Shown here: piece after piece, positions 47,776-56,548 of the stretch
How positions within the stretch are numbered: the stretch's first letter is position 1
Layout of the letters: each line of letters starts with the position of its first letter
DNA from: Corynebacterium heidelbergense
GTDB taxonomy: Bacteria; Actinomycetota; Actinomycetes; Mycobacteriales; Mycobacteriaceae
NCBI RefSeq assembly: GCF_028609845.1
Contig: NZ_CP063191.1
Span: forward strand, 1,550,001-1,614,000
DNA length: 64,000 nt
Direction of reading: 5' to 3'
Translations under genes and position numbers: made by a program
Notes under the pieces: generated by a model
Told to the model about the DNA's origin: nothing
Database searches by the model: none
Seen by the model: only the letters and a program-made list of their open reading frames with translations

Positions 47776-48899
47776 CGGCCGTAGTCCTCGCGGAGACGGC
47801 GGGCGGCCTGCTCGATCTTCTCGTCGGTAGCGGTCAGGCCGATCCGCACGAACTGCTGCCCGGTGGGACCGTAGAACTCCCCGGGGGCCACGAGAATGCC
47901 GATGCGCGCCAACCGTTCCACGGTGTCTCGCCCGTCCCGGCCCTCGGTGGCCCACAAGTAGAGCCCTGCCTCGGAGTTCTCGATGCGGAACCCTGCCTCC
48001 TGCAACGCGGCGCTCAGCACGGCTCGACGGTGGCTGTAGACGCTCTTCTGCAGCGTCTCGTGGTCGTCATTCTCCAAGGCCGCAACCATGGCGGCCTGGA
48101 TGGGGCCAGGCACGATGAGCCCCGCGTGACGGCGCACGTCCAGCAACTCGGCGATAAGACCGGTGTCCCCCGCGTACCACCCGGCGCGATAGCCGGCGAG
48201 GTTGGACGTTTTCGACAGGGAATGGGTGGCCAACAGGTTGCGGTGGTCCTGTCCACACACTTCGGGGTGGAGGATGGACACCGGCTTCGGCCCTTCCCAT
48301 CCCAAGCCCAGGTAGCACTCGTCGGAGACGATGATGCTGCCCCGCTCCCTGGCGAAGTCCACCACCTTGCGCAGGTGGTCCACTCCCAGAACCCGGCCGT
48401 GGGGGTTGGCAGGGGAGTTGATGAATACCAGTGCGGGGGTTTGCGGCCCCAGCTTGAGGAAGGAATCGCTGCGGATAACCTGGGCCCCGGCCAAACGCGC
48501 TGCAACCTCGTAGGTGGGGTAGGCCAACTCGGGGATGACGACGGTATGCTCCGCCCCGATCCCCAGCAAAGTGGGCAGCCAGGCGATTGCTTCCTTGGTG
48601 CCCACGACGGGCAGCACCCCGGTCTCGGAATCCAGTCCGCGTACCCCAAAGCGGCGCTCCATGGCTCCCACGATGGCGGCTCGAAGCTGTGCCGTCCCCT
48701 TGGTCTGGGGATAGCCCGGCTCCCCTGCGGCCTCGGCGAGAGCTAGCTGGATGGTTGGGGATACCGGGTCCACCGGGGTTCCCACGGACAGGTTGACGAT
48801 CCCCTCCGGGTGGGATCGGGCGGTGGCGGTAGCCTCCACCAGGGAATCCCAGGGGAAATCGGGTAGTCGTCCGCCCACGGGTTTGCGATCGATACTCAT
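47772..48899 (-). CDS. dapC: succinyldiaminopimelate aminotransferase DapC (class I/II)
   Basis: 375 residues, PLP fold type [27 protein letters not shown] and the PLP-lysine motif [15 protein letters not shown] are clear. Position next to fdxC and dapD matches the corynebacterial dapC; it transaminates N-succinyl-2-amino-6-ketopimelate with glutamate. ATG 48899 ([15 protein letters not shown]) is preferred to the 50-residue longer frame, which overlaps fdxC. It follows fdxC by 20 bp. Confidence 0.9.
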   Translation of the reverse strand: MSIDRKPVGGRLPDFPWDSLVEATATARSHPEGIVNLSVGTPVDPVSPTIQLALAEAAGEPGYPQTKGTAQLRAAIVGAMERRFGVRGLDSETGVLPVVGTKEAIAWLPTLLGIGAEHTVVIPELAYPTYEVAARLAGAQVIRSDSFLKLGPQTPALVFINSPANPHGRVLGVDHLRKVVDFARERGSIIVSDECYLGLGWEGPKPVSILHPEVCGQDHRNLLATHSLSKTSNLAGYRAGWYAGDTGLIAELLDVRRHAGLIVPGPIQAAMVAALENDDHETLQKSVYSHRRAVLSAALQEAGFRIENSEAGLYLWATEGRDGRDTVERLARIGILVAPGEFYGPTGQQFVRIGLTATDEKIEQAARRLREDYGR

Positions 48900-48919
48900 G
48901 CGGGTCAGGCCTCGGGGGG

Positions 48920-49240
48920 TTACTCTCCCTGGGGCGGCAGGGCCGCTACCAGGGGAGCGTCGAAGTCTTGCGGGCCTGTCTTCGCGGCACCTCCCGGGGA
49001 GCCGAGATCGTCGAAGAACGCCGCGTTGGCCTCGTTGTAGGCCTCCCACTCGTCCGGCACGTCATCCTCGTAGAAGATGGCCTCGACCGGGCAGACGGGT
49101 TCGCAGGCTCCGCAGTCCACGCACTCGTCCGGGTGGATGTAGAGCATGCGCTTGCCTTCGTAGATGCAATCCACGGGGCACTCTTCCACACAGGCTCGAT
49201 CGAGCACGTCCACACACGGCTGCGCGATGGTGTAGGTCAT
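48920..49240 (-). CDS. fdxC: seven-iron ferredoxin FdxC
   Basis: 106 residues. Cys9-x7-Cys17-x3-Cys21-Pro and Cys40-x2-Cys43-x2-Cys46-x3-Cys50-Pro give the [3Fe-4S]/[4Fe-4S] pattern of actinobacterial ferredoxins; Cys25 is extra. The C-terminal ~45 residues are acidic and disordered. It is an electron carrier, possibly for a cytochrome P450 or oxidoreductase encoded elsewhere. Co-directional with dapC. Confidence 0.93.
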   Translation of the reverse strand: MTYTIAQPCVDVLDRACVEECPVDCIYEGKRMLYIHPDECVDCGACEPVCPVEAIFYEDDVPDEWEAYNEANAAFFDDLGSPGGAAKTGPQDFDAPLVAALPPQGE

Positions 49241-49373
49241 TGTTGTTTAATCCATCCTTCTTGACTGTTCATGGACATCTCGGGCGGGGGTGGGCGCCTT
49301 TCCGCCCCCGGCCCCTCCCCCGTGAGGAGGCTGCCCGGACGTGGACTGGGGCCTCGAGAAAGTCATGTAGCGC

Positions 49374-49937
49374 CTATTTTGTCACTGTCGGGGAGTCCAC
49401 GGGAAACCGGGGGCGCAGTGGCCAGGCTCCCCCGGCCAGCCCAGCGGTGAGGAGCAGGATGGTCCACGGGGTGGAGGGCAGTAGCGTGTCCCCGCCCAGC
49501 GGCAGGGTTGGCAGCGCGGCGATGAGGATGAACCCGAGGAACCACACGGTTACAGGGATTGCCGCGATGACCTGGTTGGGCGTCCACAACAGGGCAGTCT
49601 TGGTCAGGGCGGCGTTGAATAGCGCGGCGAAGACGATAGGCCAGGGGAAGGGAATGCTGGTGCCCCCCACGCCGATGCGCGTCCCGATGTATAGCACGCA
49701 AATAAACAGGCAAAAGATTGCACCGATGGTGAGCCAGACCAGCCCTGCAATACGCTCCGCCCGGGTGGTATCCCGCCGCACCTGAGACTTGGCGGGATTC
49801 CCCCAATCCGGCTCCGATACGTCCCGCGCCGGGGCTTGGCTCTGAGCCCCGGCGCGGCCATCCCGTCCGGACCCGGTGTGGCTGTCCTGCGTGCGCCCAG
49901 CTCGGGCTGCACGCGCATTGGCCTTCTTCTTACTCAC
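49374..49937 (-). CDS. membrane protein coupled to mshB
   Basis: 187 residues. A basic, Ala/Arg-rich cytoplasmic N-terminus (~1-65) precedes four hydrophobic helices (~66-90, 97-115, 122-140 and 153-170). Function is unknown; the same arrangement follows mshB in M. tuberculosis (Rv1171, recalled). GTG 49937 follows GGGAGGTAAGG and overlaps the mshB stop by 4 bases (GTGA), so translation is coupled. The 522-residue frame extending to 50942 is antisense noise within mshB. Confidence 0.78.
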   Translation of the reverse strand: MSKKKANARAARAGRTQDSHTGSGRDGRAGAQSQAPARDVSEPDWGNPAKSQVRRDTTRAERIAGLVWLTIGAIFCLFICVLYIGTRIGVGGTSIPFPWPIVFAALFNAALTKTALLWTPNQVIAAIPVTVWFLGFILIAALPTLPLGGDTLLPSTPWTILLLTAGLAGGAWPLRPRFPVDSPTVTK

Positions 49938-51103
49938 TGCCTTACCTCCCTGTCCCGGAGCCCTTTGCACCCGTCGGCCCCGGAACACTCCGCGCGCGTC
50001 TCGGTTTCCTGTAGCCACCGCTGCAACATGCTGGCACCCGCGCGCTCCGGGTGCGCTCGCCACCCAATTGTCCAACTCTCGCTGGACATGAGGGGCTGGG
50101 CGATGAGGTTGGACAAGCAAAACAGGACAGGCCCCTGGGGTGGTGAGACCCGCGCGCGGGGGTTGGCGTCTGACATCGAACCATCGGCGACCCACAATTG
50201 CGTGGCGTGGGCGGACATGGCCCAGCGTTTGGCAGCTACATCCTCCGCAGAGCCGCGCACGCGGAAGTCCACTTGATCTGCGGGGACACTGGCAATGTCC
50301 CCGAGTTGTGGGTAGCGCCACCCCTCCGGAACGGCCTTGGGGTCCACGCGCTCGAGCTCGCTGGCCAGCACCTCCCGCTCGGTGACCATCCACAGGATCT
50401 CTTGGGGCCCCGCATAGGCCGGGTCGGCGGACTCGGCGCGGTCGTGGGGCCTGCGGGCATGCCACTGGCGGGCCGCAGCGTGAGTGATGTCGTGGGCTCG
50501 GATGTGATCGGGGTGGCCATAACCGCCATCGGGCCCATAGGTCAGCAACACGTCCGGTTGATGCTGGTCCAGCAGCTCCAGGAGCTGGCCGACCTGCTGT
50601 TGCAGGCGCTGATCCCACTCGCTGGGCTGCTGTTTTTTGCCCGGATGCTCTCCCTCGCCGGCGAAAGCGCGGGGGTGGTGAATGGAGGGCATATCCGCCA
50701 TCCCCGAATCCCGCCAACCCCCAACGCCACCCAGGAACGTCGGCTCGGCCGCCAGCCCCAACTGCGCCAGGGCCCGCTGCAGCTCGGCGATGCGGTAGCC
50801 GCCGAGCATGCCGTTGCCTCCCGCCACGGCAAGGGGTTGATACTTTTCGCCGATGACCTCCCCCTCCTCCCCAAGGGTGCACGTGACCACCTGCACCTCG
50901 GCCCCCAGCCGGGCGAGCTTCGCCAGAGTCAGACCGGTCCACAGGGATTCGTCATCCGGGTGGGCGTGAACGGCTAAAACGCGCAGGCGCTCGGCCGGGC
51001 CGCTGGGGCCGTCGTGATCGGTGCTACCGGCGGAGCGTCCTGGGCCGGTGGCATGGTCAACGTCTGCGGGCTGATGTCGTTGGGGTTTGGTCACTGCTGT
51101 CAT
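49934..51103 (-). CDS. mshB: N-acetyl-myo-inositolyl-glucosaminide deacetylase MshB
   Basis: 389-residue PIG-L/LmbE deacetylase. Zinc motif HAHPDDE (H48, D51) and GPDGGYGHPDHIRAHD with the second zinc His are present. It deacetylates GlcNAc-Ins in mycothiol synthesis; mycothiol is the actinobacterial redox thiol. The first ~38 residues are a disordered extension. ATG 51103 overlaps the lpqW stop by four bases (ATGA). Confidence 0.93.
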   Translation of the reverse strand: MTAVTKPQRHQPADVDHATGPGRSAGSTDHDGPSGPAERLRVLAVHAHPDDESLWTGLTLAKLARLGAEVQVVTCTLGEEGEVIGEKYQPLAVAGGNGMLGGYRIAELQRALAQLGLAAEPTFLGGVGGWRDSGMADMPSIHHPRAFAGEGEHPGKKQQPSEWDQRLQQQVGQLLELLDQHQPDVLLTYGPDGGYGHPDHIRAHDITHAAARQWHARRPHDRAESADPAYAGPQEILWMVTEREVLASELERVDPKAVPEGWRYPQLGDIASVPADQVDFRVRGSAEDVAAKRWAMSAHATQLWVADGSMSDANPRARVSPPQGPVLFCLSNLIAQPLMSSESWTIGWRAHPERAGASMLQRWLQETETRAECSGADGCKGLRDREVRQ

Positions 51104-53070
51104 CGCTTTTCGTTGTCGCGCCCGGCACGGGCAGACGCGGTGGAACTCGGGGGGGCACCGGAGCTGCGGGCCTCACTGGAGCTGGAAGCCGCCGTGGTCT
51201 GCGTCGTTTGGCTCGGTTCCGCGTCGTTGGACCCCTGGGGGGGTTCATCGGTCGGCGGTGACTCCTGCTTCTGCCAGCTCGTGGCCGCGGCGAAGACGCC
51301 ACTGTATCCGCTGTCGGCGCTGCTAGGCTGCTCGTCCACGGGCTTGCTGAGCTGTTTGTTCCCCGCGATGAGCTGGCTGTCCCGCACGATCGGAACCATC
51401 ACACCCAGTTGCTTGACCCGGCCCACGATGGCCTCGCGGGTCTGCTCCAGGGGCTCTTCGCCACGGTTCATTTTGTCCAGGGCGTCCGTGATGTCCGGAT
51501 CGCACGTCCCCGTGAGGTTGGCGCCGTACACCGGCGGCAGTTCTGCGGCGCGGTCGTCGGATTCGCTCGCTGGTCTTGGTTCCGGGGTTGCCGGTGGGGT
51601 GTCTTTGCTCATTGTGGACGCCACCTCCCGCCGGCCCTGGCCGCCGCGTGAGGCCGAAACCATCTGCGAGACGCAGGCAAACTGCCCTGACAGGTCCTGC
51701 TCGCTCTGCGGGAGCATGCCCCACTGGACCAGGATGTCCACCCCGCCCTGGGGTAGCGTCGTGCCCAGCAGCTCCGCCGGTTCCGCACTGATCGCACGGG
51801 CGGGCAGCCCCGATGTGGTCAACTGGTCAGCGATGGTCCGGGAGGCGGCGACGGCCGCCGGATCTGCGGCGGGGGCCCCAACGATGAGGGGTTCCTGGGA
51901 TGTGGGCCCTGCCACCGAGCGGATCCCATCGAACCGGGGCACCGACCACTCTGGGACGTCCACATCGGGCCGACCGGTGGCAACCTGCGCGACCTCCTTC
52001 CGGTCGATCGCCTTGAGCACCTGCTGGCGCAGCACGCGATCGGCCATGCGCCCGGACCGGGCGTTGACCGTCGCGTTTAGCTGCACATCCCGGGTGCTCG
52101 TCTTGTGGCTAACCCCGGGGATTCGGCCATAGGTCGTCTCGCTGACCGCCGTCGGGCGGGCCGCAACCATCTGGATCTGCCCGCTGCGCAGCATCTGGGC
52201 GCCGGTCTGATCCCCCGGCACGGCGGTGAGGATGATCTTGTCCAACTTCGCGGGGTTCGGCCCCCAGTAGCGGTCGTTGCGCTGGAGCTGAAGCACCCCC
52301 CGACCGCTGTCCACGGAGGCGACGGAGAAGGGCCCCCCGGACGCGGCCGAGCGCCCGTCCATCATCGTGGCGAACTCCTGCCCCTCGGCCCGGTAGATGT
52401 GGCTGGGCAGCAGATGGTGGAACAACTGCCGCCACGGGGCGTAGGGGCGGGTGAAAGTCACTTCCACTTGCAGGCCACCACGGTCCACCGTGAGCTGCCG
52501 GATGTGCGAGTAGGCCTCCGCCTCACGGGACAACGGCTGGTCCGTGCTTACGTCCCGCAAGTACTCGAAGTCCGCGCCCGTGATGGGGGTGCCGTCCGAC
52601 CACTGGGATTGAGGGGTGAGCTTGTACACCACCCTGGTGGGCGCTGCGGGGTTATCCGCATCTACGGACGCGATGAGGTCCCGGTTCTGATCCCACTGCT
52701 GGCCATCGAAGGTAAACGCGCTGGGCAGGGTCAGGTCCGCAACCGCCGCCGTGGCAAGCTCCACGTTCCCCACAAGGTGGGGGTTGAGGTTGCCGCCGAA
52801 CTCATCCACCCCCACGGATAACTCCCGCAGCTCACGGGCCTTTTCCTTGGGCTGCAGCGTGGGCGTGGTGGTCGTGGCAGGGGTCCCGTCCTCCACGGTC
52901 GGGGCATCTCCGGGATTCGCCTGGCAACCCGTCAGCACCGCGGACACCACCATGCCCGCAACCAGCAGCCCCACAATCGGCCGCCGCGCGCCCGCTGCGC
53001 GCCGCGCCGGGTGGGGGTGGCGTCCACAATCAGGTGCATCCCGCAGGGGCACGGGCCTATCGGTGACCAT
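51100..53070 (-). CDS. lpqW: lipoprotein LpqW-like, extracellular solute-binding family 5
   Basis: 656 residues. Signal peptide with lipobox LTGC (Cys49). The family-5 fold is read from LSVGVDEFGGNLNPHL, TPQSQWSDGTPITGADF, FSVASVDSGRGVLQLQRNDRYWG and a second lobe. In mycobacteria LpqW steers phosphatidylinositol mannoside flux to lipomannan/lipoarabinomannan; the corynebacterial homologue acts on mannosyltransferase activity (established). Identity rests partly on gene order typA-lpqW-mshB. ATG 53070 follows AGGAGG; the tail (~600-656) is Ser/Thr/Gln-rich. Confidence 0.85.
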   Translation of the reverse strand: MVTDRPVPLRDAPDCGRHPHPARRAAGARRPIVGLLVAGMVVSAVLTGCQANPGDAPTVEDGTPATTTTPTLQPKEKARELRELSVGVDEFGGNLNPHLVGNVELATAAVADLTLPSAFTFDGQQWDQNRDLIASVDADNPAAPTRVVYKLTPQSQWSDGTPITGADFEYLRDVSTDQPLSREAEAYSHIRQLTVDRGGLQVEVTFTRPYAPWRQLFHHLLPSHIYRAEGQEFATMMDGRSAASGGPFSVASVDSGRGVLQLQRNDRYWGPNPAKLDKIILTAVPGDQTGAQMLRSGQIQMVAARPTAVSETTYGRIPGVSHKTSTRDVQLNATVNARSGRMADRVLRQQVLKAIDRKEVAQVATGRPDVDVPEWSVPRFDGIRSVAGPTSQEPLIVGAPAADPAAVAASRTIADQLTTSGLPARAISAEPAELLGTTLPQGGVDILVQWGMLPQSEQDLSGQFACVSQMVSASRGGQGRREVASTMSKDTPPATPEPRPASESDDRAAELPPVYGANLTGTCDPDITDALDKMNRGEEPLEQTREAIVGRVKQLGVMVPIVRDSQLIAGNKQLSKPVDEQPSSADSGYSGVFAAATSWQKQESPPTDEPPQGSNDAEPSQTTQTTAASSSSEARSSGAPPSSTASARAGRDNEKR

Positions 53071-53086
53071 GGCAGTCTACCGCCTC

Positions 53087-54997
53087 CTACTTATTACGTG
53101 CCTTCTCACGGGAACGGGCCCGGGCGCGCTCGGTGGCGTTCAGCAGAACCTTGCGCACGCGCACCACGTCCGGCGCGACCTCCACGCACTCGTCGTTGCC
53201 GCAGAACTCCATGGCTTCCTCAAGGGTGAGGTTGCGAGCCTTCGCCAGAGTGACCGTTGCGTCCGCCGTCGCGGAGCGCATGTTGGTCAGCTTTTTTTCC
53301 TTCGTGATGTTGATGTCCATATCTTCATCACGGTTGTTGGCGCCCACGACCATACCCTCGTAGGCCTCCGCGCCGGGCTCCACGAAGAAGGTGCCGCGAT
53401 CAGCCAACTGCATGAGGGCGTAGGCGGTGATCTGCCCGGTGCGGTCGGCGACCAGCGAGCCGGAGGCGCGGTCCTTGATCTCCCCGGCCCAGGGTTCGTA
53501 CCCGGCGGAGTAGCTGTTGGCGATGCCGGTGCCGCGCGTCTCGGTCATGAACACCGTGCGGAAGCCGATGAGGCCGCGGGCAGGGATGACGAAGCGCATC
53601 CGCACCCACCCGGAACCGGAGTTGTCCATCCCCTCCATGCGGCCCTTACGGGCGGCCATGAGCTGCGTGATGGCGCCCAGGTGCTCCTCGGGAACGTCGA
53701 TGATGAGGTGCTCGAAGGGCTCGTGCAGGGTGCCGTCGATGGTGCGGGTCACCACCTGCGGCTTGCCCACGGTCAGCTCGAACCCTTCTCGGCGCATCGT
53801 CTCCACTAGCACGGACAGGGCCATTTCGCCGCGGCCCTGCACCTCCCAGGCATCGGGACGCTCGGTGGGCAACACGCGCAGGGAGACGTTACCGATCAGC
53901 TCCTGGTCCAGGCGGGCCTTCACCACCCTGGCGGTGAGCTTGTCGCCGCCGCCCTTGCCCGCCATCGGGGAGGTGTTCACCCCGATCGTCATGGAGATCG
54001 CGGGTTCGTCCACGGTGATCCGCGGCAGGGGCCGGGGGTCCTCCGGATCCGCGAGGGTATCGCCGATCATCACATCGTCGATGCCGGAGATCGCGGCGAT
54101 GTCACCCGCAATGATCTCGTCGGCGGGGACGCGAGTGACACCGACCGTGCGCAACAGCTCGGCGATCTTCGCGGTCTTGGTGTGCTGATTGCCCTCGTCG
54201 TCGTAGTGAATCCAGGCGACCTGCTGGCCCTTGCGGAGCTTGCCCGCGAAGATGCGGACCAGGCCGATGCGGCCCAGGAAGGAGGAGGAGTCCAGGTTGG
54301 TGACGTGTGCCTGAAGGGGGCCATCGACGTCCGCAGAGGGTTCCGGCAGGGTTTCGTACAGGACGTCGAACAGGGGCTGCAGGTCTTCGGAATTGGGGAC
54401 GCAACCGTTGCCCGGATTCTCGGTTGAGGCCTTCCCTTCACGGCCGGAGGTGTACAGCACCGGCAGGTCCAGCAGGGATTCGGCGGCGAGAGCAGCCTCC
54501 TCGTCCTCCAGGGTGGAGGCCAGCTCCAACAGCAGGTCCTGGCTCTCCTCCACGACCTCGTCGATGCGGGCGTCCGGACGGTCAGTTTTGTTCACGCAGA
54601 TGATGACGGGCATCTTGGCCGCCAGGGCCTTGCCCAGCACGAAGCGAGTCTGCGGCAGGGGGCCCTCGGAGGCGTCCACCAGCAGAACCACCCCATCCAC
54701 CATGGACAGCGCCCGCTCCACCTCGCCACCGAAGTCGGCGTGCCCGGGAGTGTCGATAACGTTGATGATGAGGTCGGTTCCATCCTTGCCGGCACCCTTG
54801 CGGCGGATGGCGGTGTTCTTCGCCAGGATAGTGATGCCCTTTTCCTTTTCCAGGTCACCGGAGTCCATCACGCGCTCCTCGATCTCCGAGTGGGAGTCGA
54901 ATGCGCCGGACTGGTGAAGCATCGCGTCCACCAGGGTGGTTTTGCCGTGGTCAACGTGGGCGACGATGGCGACGTTCCGGAATTCAGTATGGGTCAC
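53087..54997 (-). CDS. typA: ribosome-associated GTPase TypA/BipA
   Basis: 636 residues. Translational GTPase motifs are AIVAHVDHGKTTL (G1), GITI (G2), DTPGHADFGGEVE (G3) and NKTDRPDAR (G4), followed by domain II, an EF-G-like domain V and the TypA C-terminal domain (RAEEA-type region replaced here by LTLEEAMEFCGNDECVE). It affects translation and 50S assembly under stress. The C-terminus ends in Arg/Lys repeats. GTG 54997 is used (MTHTEFRNVAIVAH). It precedes lpqW by 16 bp in the same operon. Confidence 0.95.
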   Translation of the reverse strand: MTHTEFRNVAIVAHVDHGKTTLVDAMLHQSGAFDSHSEIEERVMDSGDLEKEKGITILAKNTAIRRKGAGKDGTDLIINVIDTPGHADFGGEVERALSMVDGVVLLVDASEGPLPQTRFVLGKALAAKMPVIICVNKTDRPDARIDEVVEESQDLLLELASTLEDEEAALAAESLLDLPVLYTSGREGKASTENPGNGCVPNSEDLQPLFDVLYETLPEPSADVDGPLQAHVTNLDSSSFLGRIGLVRIFAGKLRKGQQVAWIHYDDEGNQHTKTAKIAELLRTVGVTRVPADEIIAGDIAAISGIDDVMIGDTLADPEDPRPLPRITVDEPAISMTIGVNTSPMAGKGGGDKLTARVVKARLDQELIGNVSLRVLPTERPDAWEVQGRGEMALSVLVETMRREGFELTVGKPQVVTRTIDGTLHEPFEHLIIDVPEEHLGAITQLMAARKGRMEGMDNSGSGWVRMRFVIPARGLIGFRTVFMTETRGTGIANSYSAGYEPWAGEIKDRASGSLVADRTGQITAYALMQLADRGTFFVEPGAEAYEGMVVGANNRDEDMDINITKEKKLTNMRSATADATVTLAKARNLTLEEAMEFCGNDECVEVAPDVVRVRKVLLNATERARARSREKARNK

Positions 54998-55047
54998 GAG
55001 AACCTGGGCTTCCTGTGGGTAGTGCAGCAGTTTTCAAGAGCACAATG

Positions 55048-55053
55048 AGTTTA
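55048..55053 (-). promoter_or_regulatory. possible typA -10 element
   Basis: On the minus strand TAAACT lies about 50 bases before the typA GTG. The 17-bp-upstream hexamer is TTCCGC, a poor -35. The same -10 occurs before sigE. Confidence 0.35.
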
Positions 55054-55062
55054 CGCTGTCTG

Positions 55063-55146
55063 GCGGAACCGGGCATGTGCGGGCTGTTGAGACACCTTCC
55101 CGGTGAGGTCCGCCCGGGCCGTAGCGGAGCCGGGCATGCGCGGGCT
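55063..55146. repeat. pair of 23-bp direct repeats in the typA upstream region
   Basis: Copies at 55063-55085 and 55124-55146 share GCGGAxCCGGGCATGxGCGGG with two differences and start 61 bp apart. They lie between divergent typA and the DUF402 gene. Confidence 0.6.
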
Positions 55147-55198
55147 ATCAGGCGCAGAGGGACAGCACCGGTGGCTTCGCCGAATTAGGGTTGGAGAG

Positions 55199-55795
55199 AT
55201 GCCGCCTGAACTACACCCGGTCAAGACCGAGACCTTGGACCTGGACCACATGATCAACGTGGATCCCAAGGGCTTTCTGCGGAAAGTCGATAGCTTCGAG
55301 GTGAGTACAACGCCGGCGGGGCCCGCGCTCTTCATGGCCCGCGGCGCGGACCACCCGAAGTTCAACTACCTACAGAGTTGGTTCATCCCCCACCTCGATG
55401 TTCGGGTCACCGACTTTCACATGCGACGAGGGTACGAGACCAACCAGCAGCTCTACGTCGATGTTGCCGTGACCACGCCGCCAGCCGGGTTCGATGGTGC
55501 TTCTCGGGAGGATGCGGCCGAAGAAAGAGAAGATGTATGGCGGTACCGGGATCTCTACGTGGACGTGGTCACCTTTCGCGGGGGCCATCCGCAGGTTCTG
55601 GATCTCGACGAGCTGGCCCTCGCCCTCGAAGTTGACTACGTGGACGCGGCTGAAGTCAGTCGAGCCCTCACCGCTACCCAACGCGTTCTGGACGGATGGC
55701 ACACTTTTGGCTCAGTGGAGGGTTGGATAGAACACGAGGGGCTGCGGTTGACGTGGATTACCCCCCGGCTTGAGGAAGACAGCGGGCAGAGATAG
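55199..55795 (+). CDS. DUF402 protein
   Basis: 198 residues. The core WRYRDLYVDVVTFRGG with HPQVLDLDELALALEVDYVD matches DUF402 proteins, a fold shared with FomD and nucleoside-diphosphatase relatives that bind metal through Asp/Glu. The enzymatic role here is unknown. ATG 55199 is preferred to 55103, because the upstream frame runs through the direct repeats. AGGG lies about 9 bases upstream. It is followed at 11 bp by a lipoprotein gene, so the two may be co-expressed. Confidence 0.82.
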   Translation: MPPELHPVKTETLDLDHMINVDPKGFLRKVDSFEVSTTPAGPALFMARGADHPKFNYLQSWFIPHLDVRVTDFHMRRGYETNQQLYVDVAVTTPPAGFDGASREDAAEEREDVWRYRDLYVDVVTFRGGHPQVLDLDELALALEVDYVDAAEVSRALTATQRVLDGWHTFGSVEGWIEHEGLRLTWITPRLEEDSGQR

Positions 55796-55806
55796 GACGA
55801 CGGAAC

Positions 55807-56193
55807 GTGGGCAGAAGAAGACAATTGTGGGCGGCGATGTTCACCACCGGCGTAACGGGGATGGCTCTGATTGGCTGCGCCAACTCTGAGGCCCCAAAAG
55901 CGCCCCCGGCCCCGCAAACCACGACAGTGACCGCGTCGAGTAGCGTCACCATGGGTTCGGCTGCAGCTGGTGAACCCGCGCCAACCCTCGGCCAGGAGGA
56001 TGCTGCCGAGCCGCCAAAGGAACCGGAGGGGCCAATTGGCTTCACCGAAGCACCGGGCCAGGCGCAGCCGAGTGCGATGAACAAGACAATCGCTCGATGC
56101 GGGGAACCGGGCATGTACCAGCGCGGCACAACCTTCTTCACAGACGGCACCTCCGGCTGGACGGTTCAGTGCGCCAACCAACCAGGGTCTTAG
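55807..56193 (+). CDS. small secreted lipoprotein
   Basis: 128 residues. Signal peptide with RRR start, hydrophobic core and lipobox LIGC (Cys24). The mature part is Pro/Ala/Thr-rich, then ends with two conserved-looking Cys (TIARCGEPGM and WTVQCANQPGS) that may form a disulfide. Function is unknown. GTG 55807 follows AGGACGACGGAAC. The sequence around its stop codon is tandemly repeated just downstream. Confidence 0.75.
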   Translation: MGRRRQLWAAMFTTGVTGMALIGCANSEAPKAPPAPQTTTVTASSSVTMGSAAAGEPAPTLGQEDAAEPPKEPEGPIGFTEAPGQAQPSAMNKTIARCGEPGMYQRGTTFFTDGTSGWTVQCANQPGS

Positions 56194-56259
56194 CTGGTCC
56201 GCACATTAACCGACCAGGGGCTTAGCTGGTCAGCGCGCCAACCAAACGGTCTTAGTCGC
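56171..56259. repeat. tandem repeat of the lipoprotein gene's 3' end
   Basis: Three imperfect ~30-bp units at 56171-56200, 56201-56231 and 56232-56259 share AACC-(G/A)ACCAGGG-(T/G)CTTAGCTGGTC. The first unit contains the last codons and TAG of the lipoprotein gene. The second repeats the same coding end (N-R-P-G-A-stop), so the gene end was duplicated in place. Confidence 0.65.
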
Positions 56260-56476
56260 AAGAAATGATGCAGGGTCCCCGCAGTATCGCGGACGATGCG
56301 GGCCCGAGCCCGCCCCGACCGCACCCGCAGTCGCGTTTTTACCGCTCCCGTGACGAAAAACCCCGAAACCGCACCATAAAACCGGTGAAAACAGGGCCCG
56401 CCGGGCCGCCGGAGCACAGGGCCACCGGAGCGCAAGAGCTGCCCCGGGCGAGGGGCAGAAAGTCGGTTTCGGCCAA
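56194..56476. other. intergenic region between convergent genes
   Basis: 283 bp with no credible gene. It holds the tandem repeat above, a GCGGGC/GCCCGC hairpin (56298-56313) without a T-run, and a weak minus-strand hairpin that may end the acyl-CoA dehydrogenase transcript. It appears to be native chromosome, not phage. Confidence 0.45.
56388..56407 (-). terminator. weak terminator for the acyl-CoA dehydrogenase gene
   Basis: On the minus strand GGCCC-GGC-GGGCC is followed by CTGTTTTCACC. The stem is only five pairs. It lies 70 bp beyond the acyl-CoA dehydrogenase stop. Confidence 0.3.
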
Positions 56477-56548
56477 CTACCCGAGGATCTGGCGGCCCAT
56501 CACCAGGCGGCAGATCTGGTTCGTCCCCTCGTAGATCTGCGTGATCTT
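56477..56548 (-). pseudogene. displaced 3' end of an acyl-CoA dehydrogenase gene (prophage attachment region)
   Basis: The minus strand encodes KITQIYEGTNQI-CRLVMGRQILG-stop, the universal C-terminal helix of acyl-CoA dehydrogenases (IYEGTNQIQR). Homology ends abruptly at Lys (56548) and a stop codon follows six codons upstream. The 5' part of the gene should lie to the right of the prophage. The most economical explanation is integration into the 3' end of this gene, with the attachment core within or next to these bases. A simple truncated pseudogene is the alternative. Confidence 0.8.

Noticed and set aside
49940..50942. Upstream extension of the mshB-coupled membrane protein
   Set aside because: It overlaps mshB completely in another frame. 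The real start is GTG 49937 with GGGAGG and stop-start overlap.
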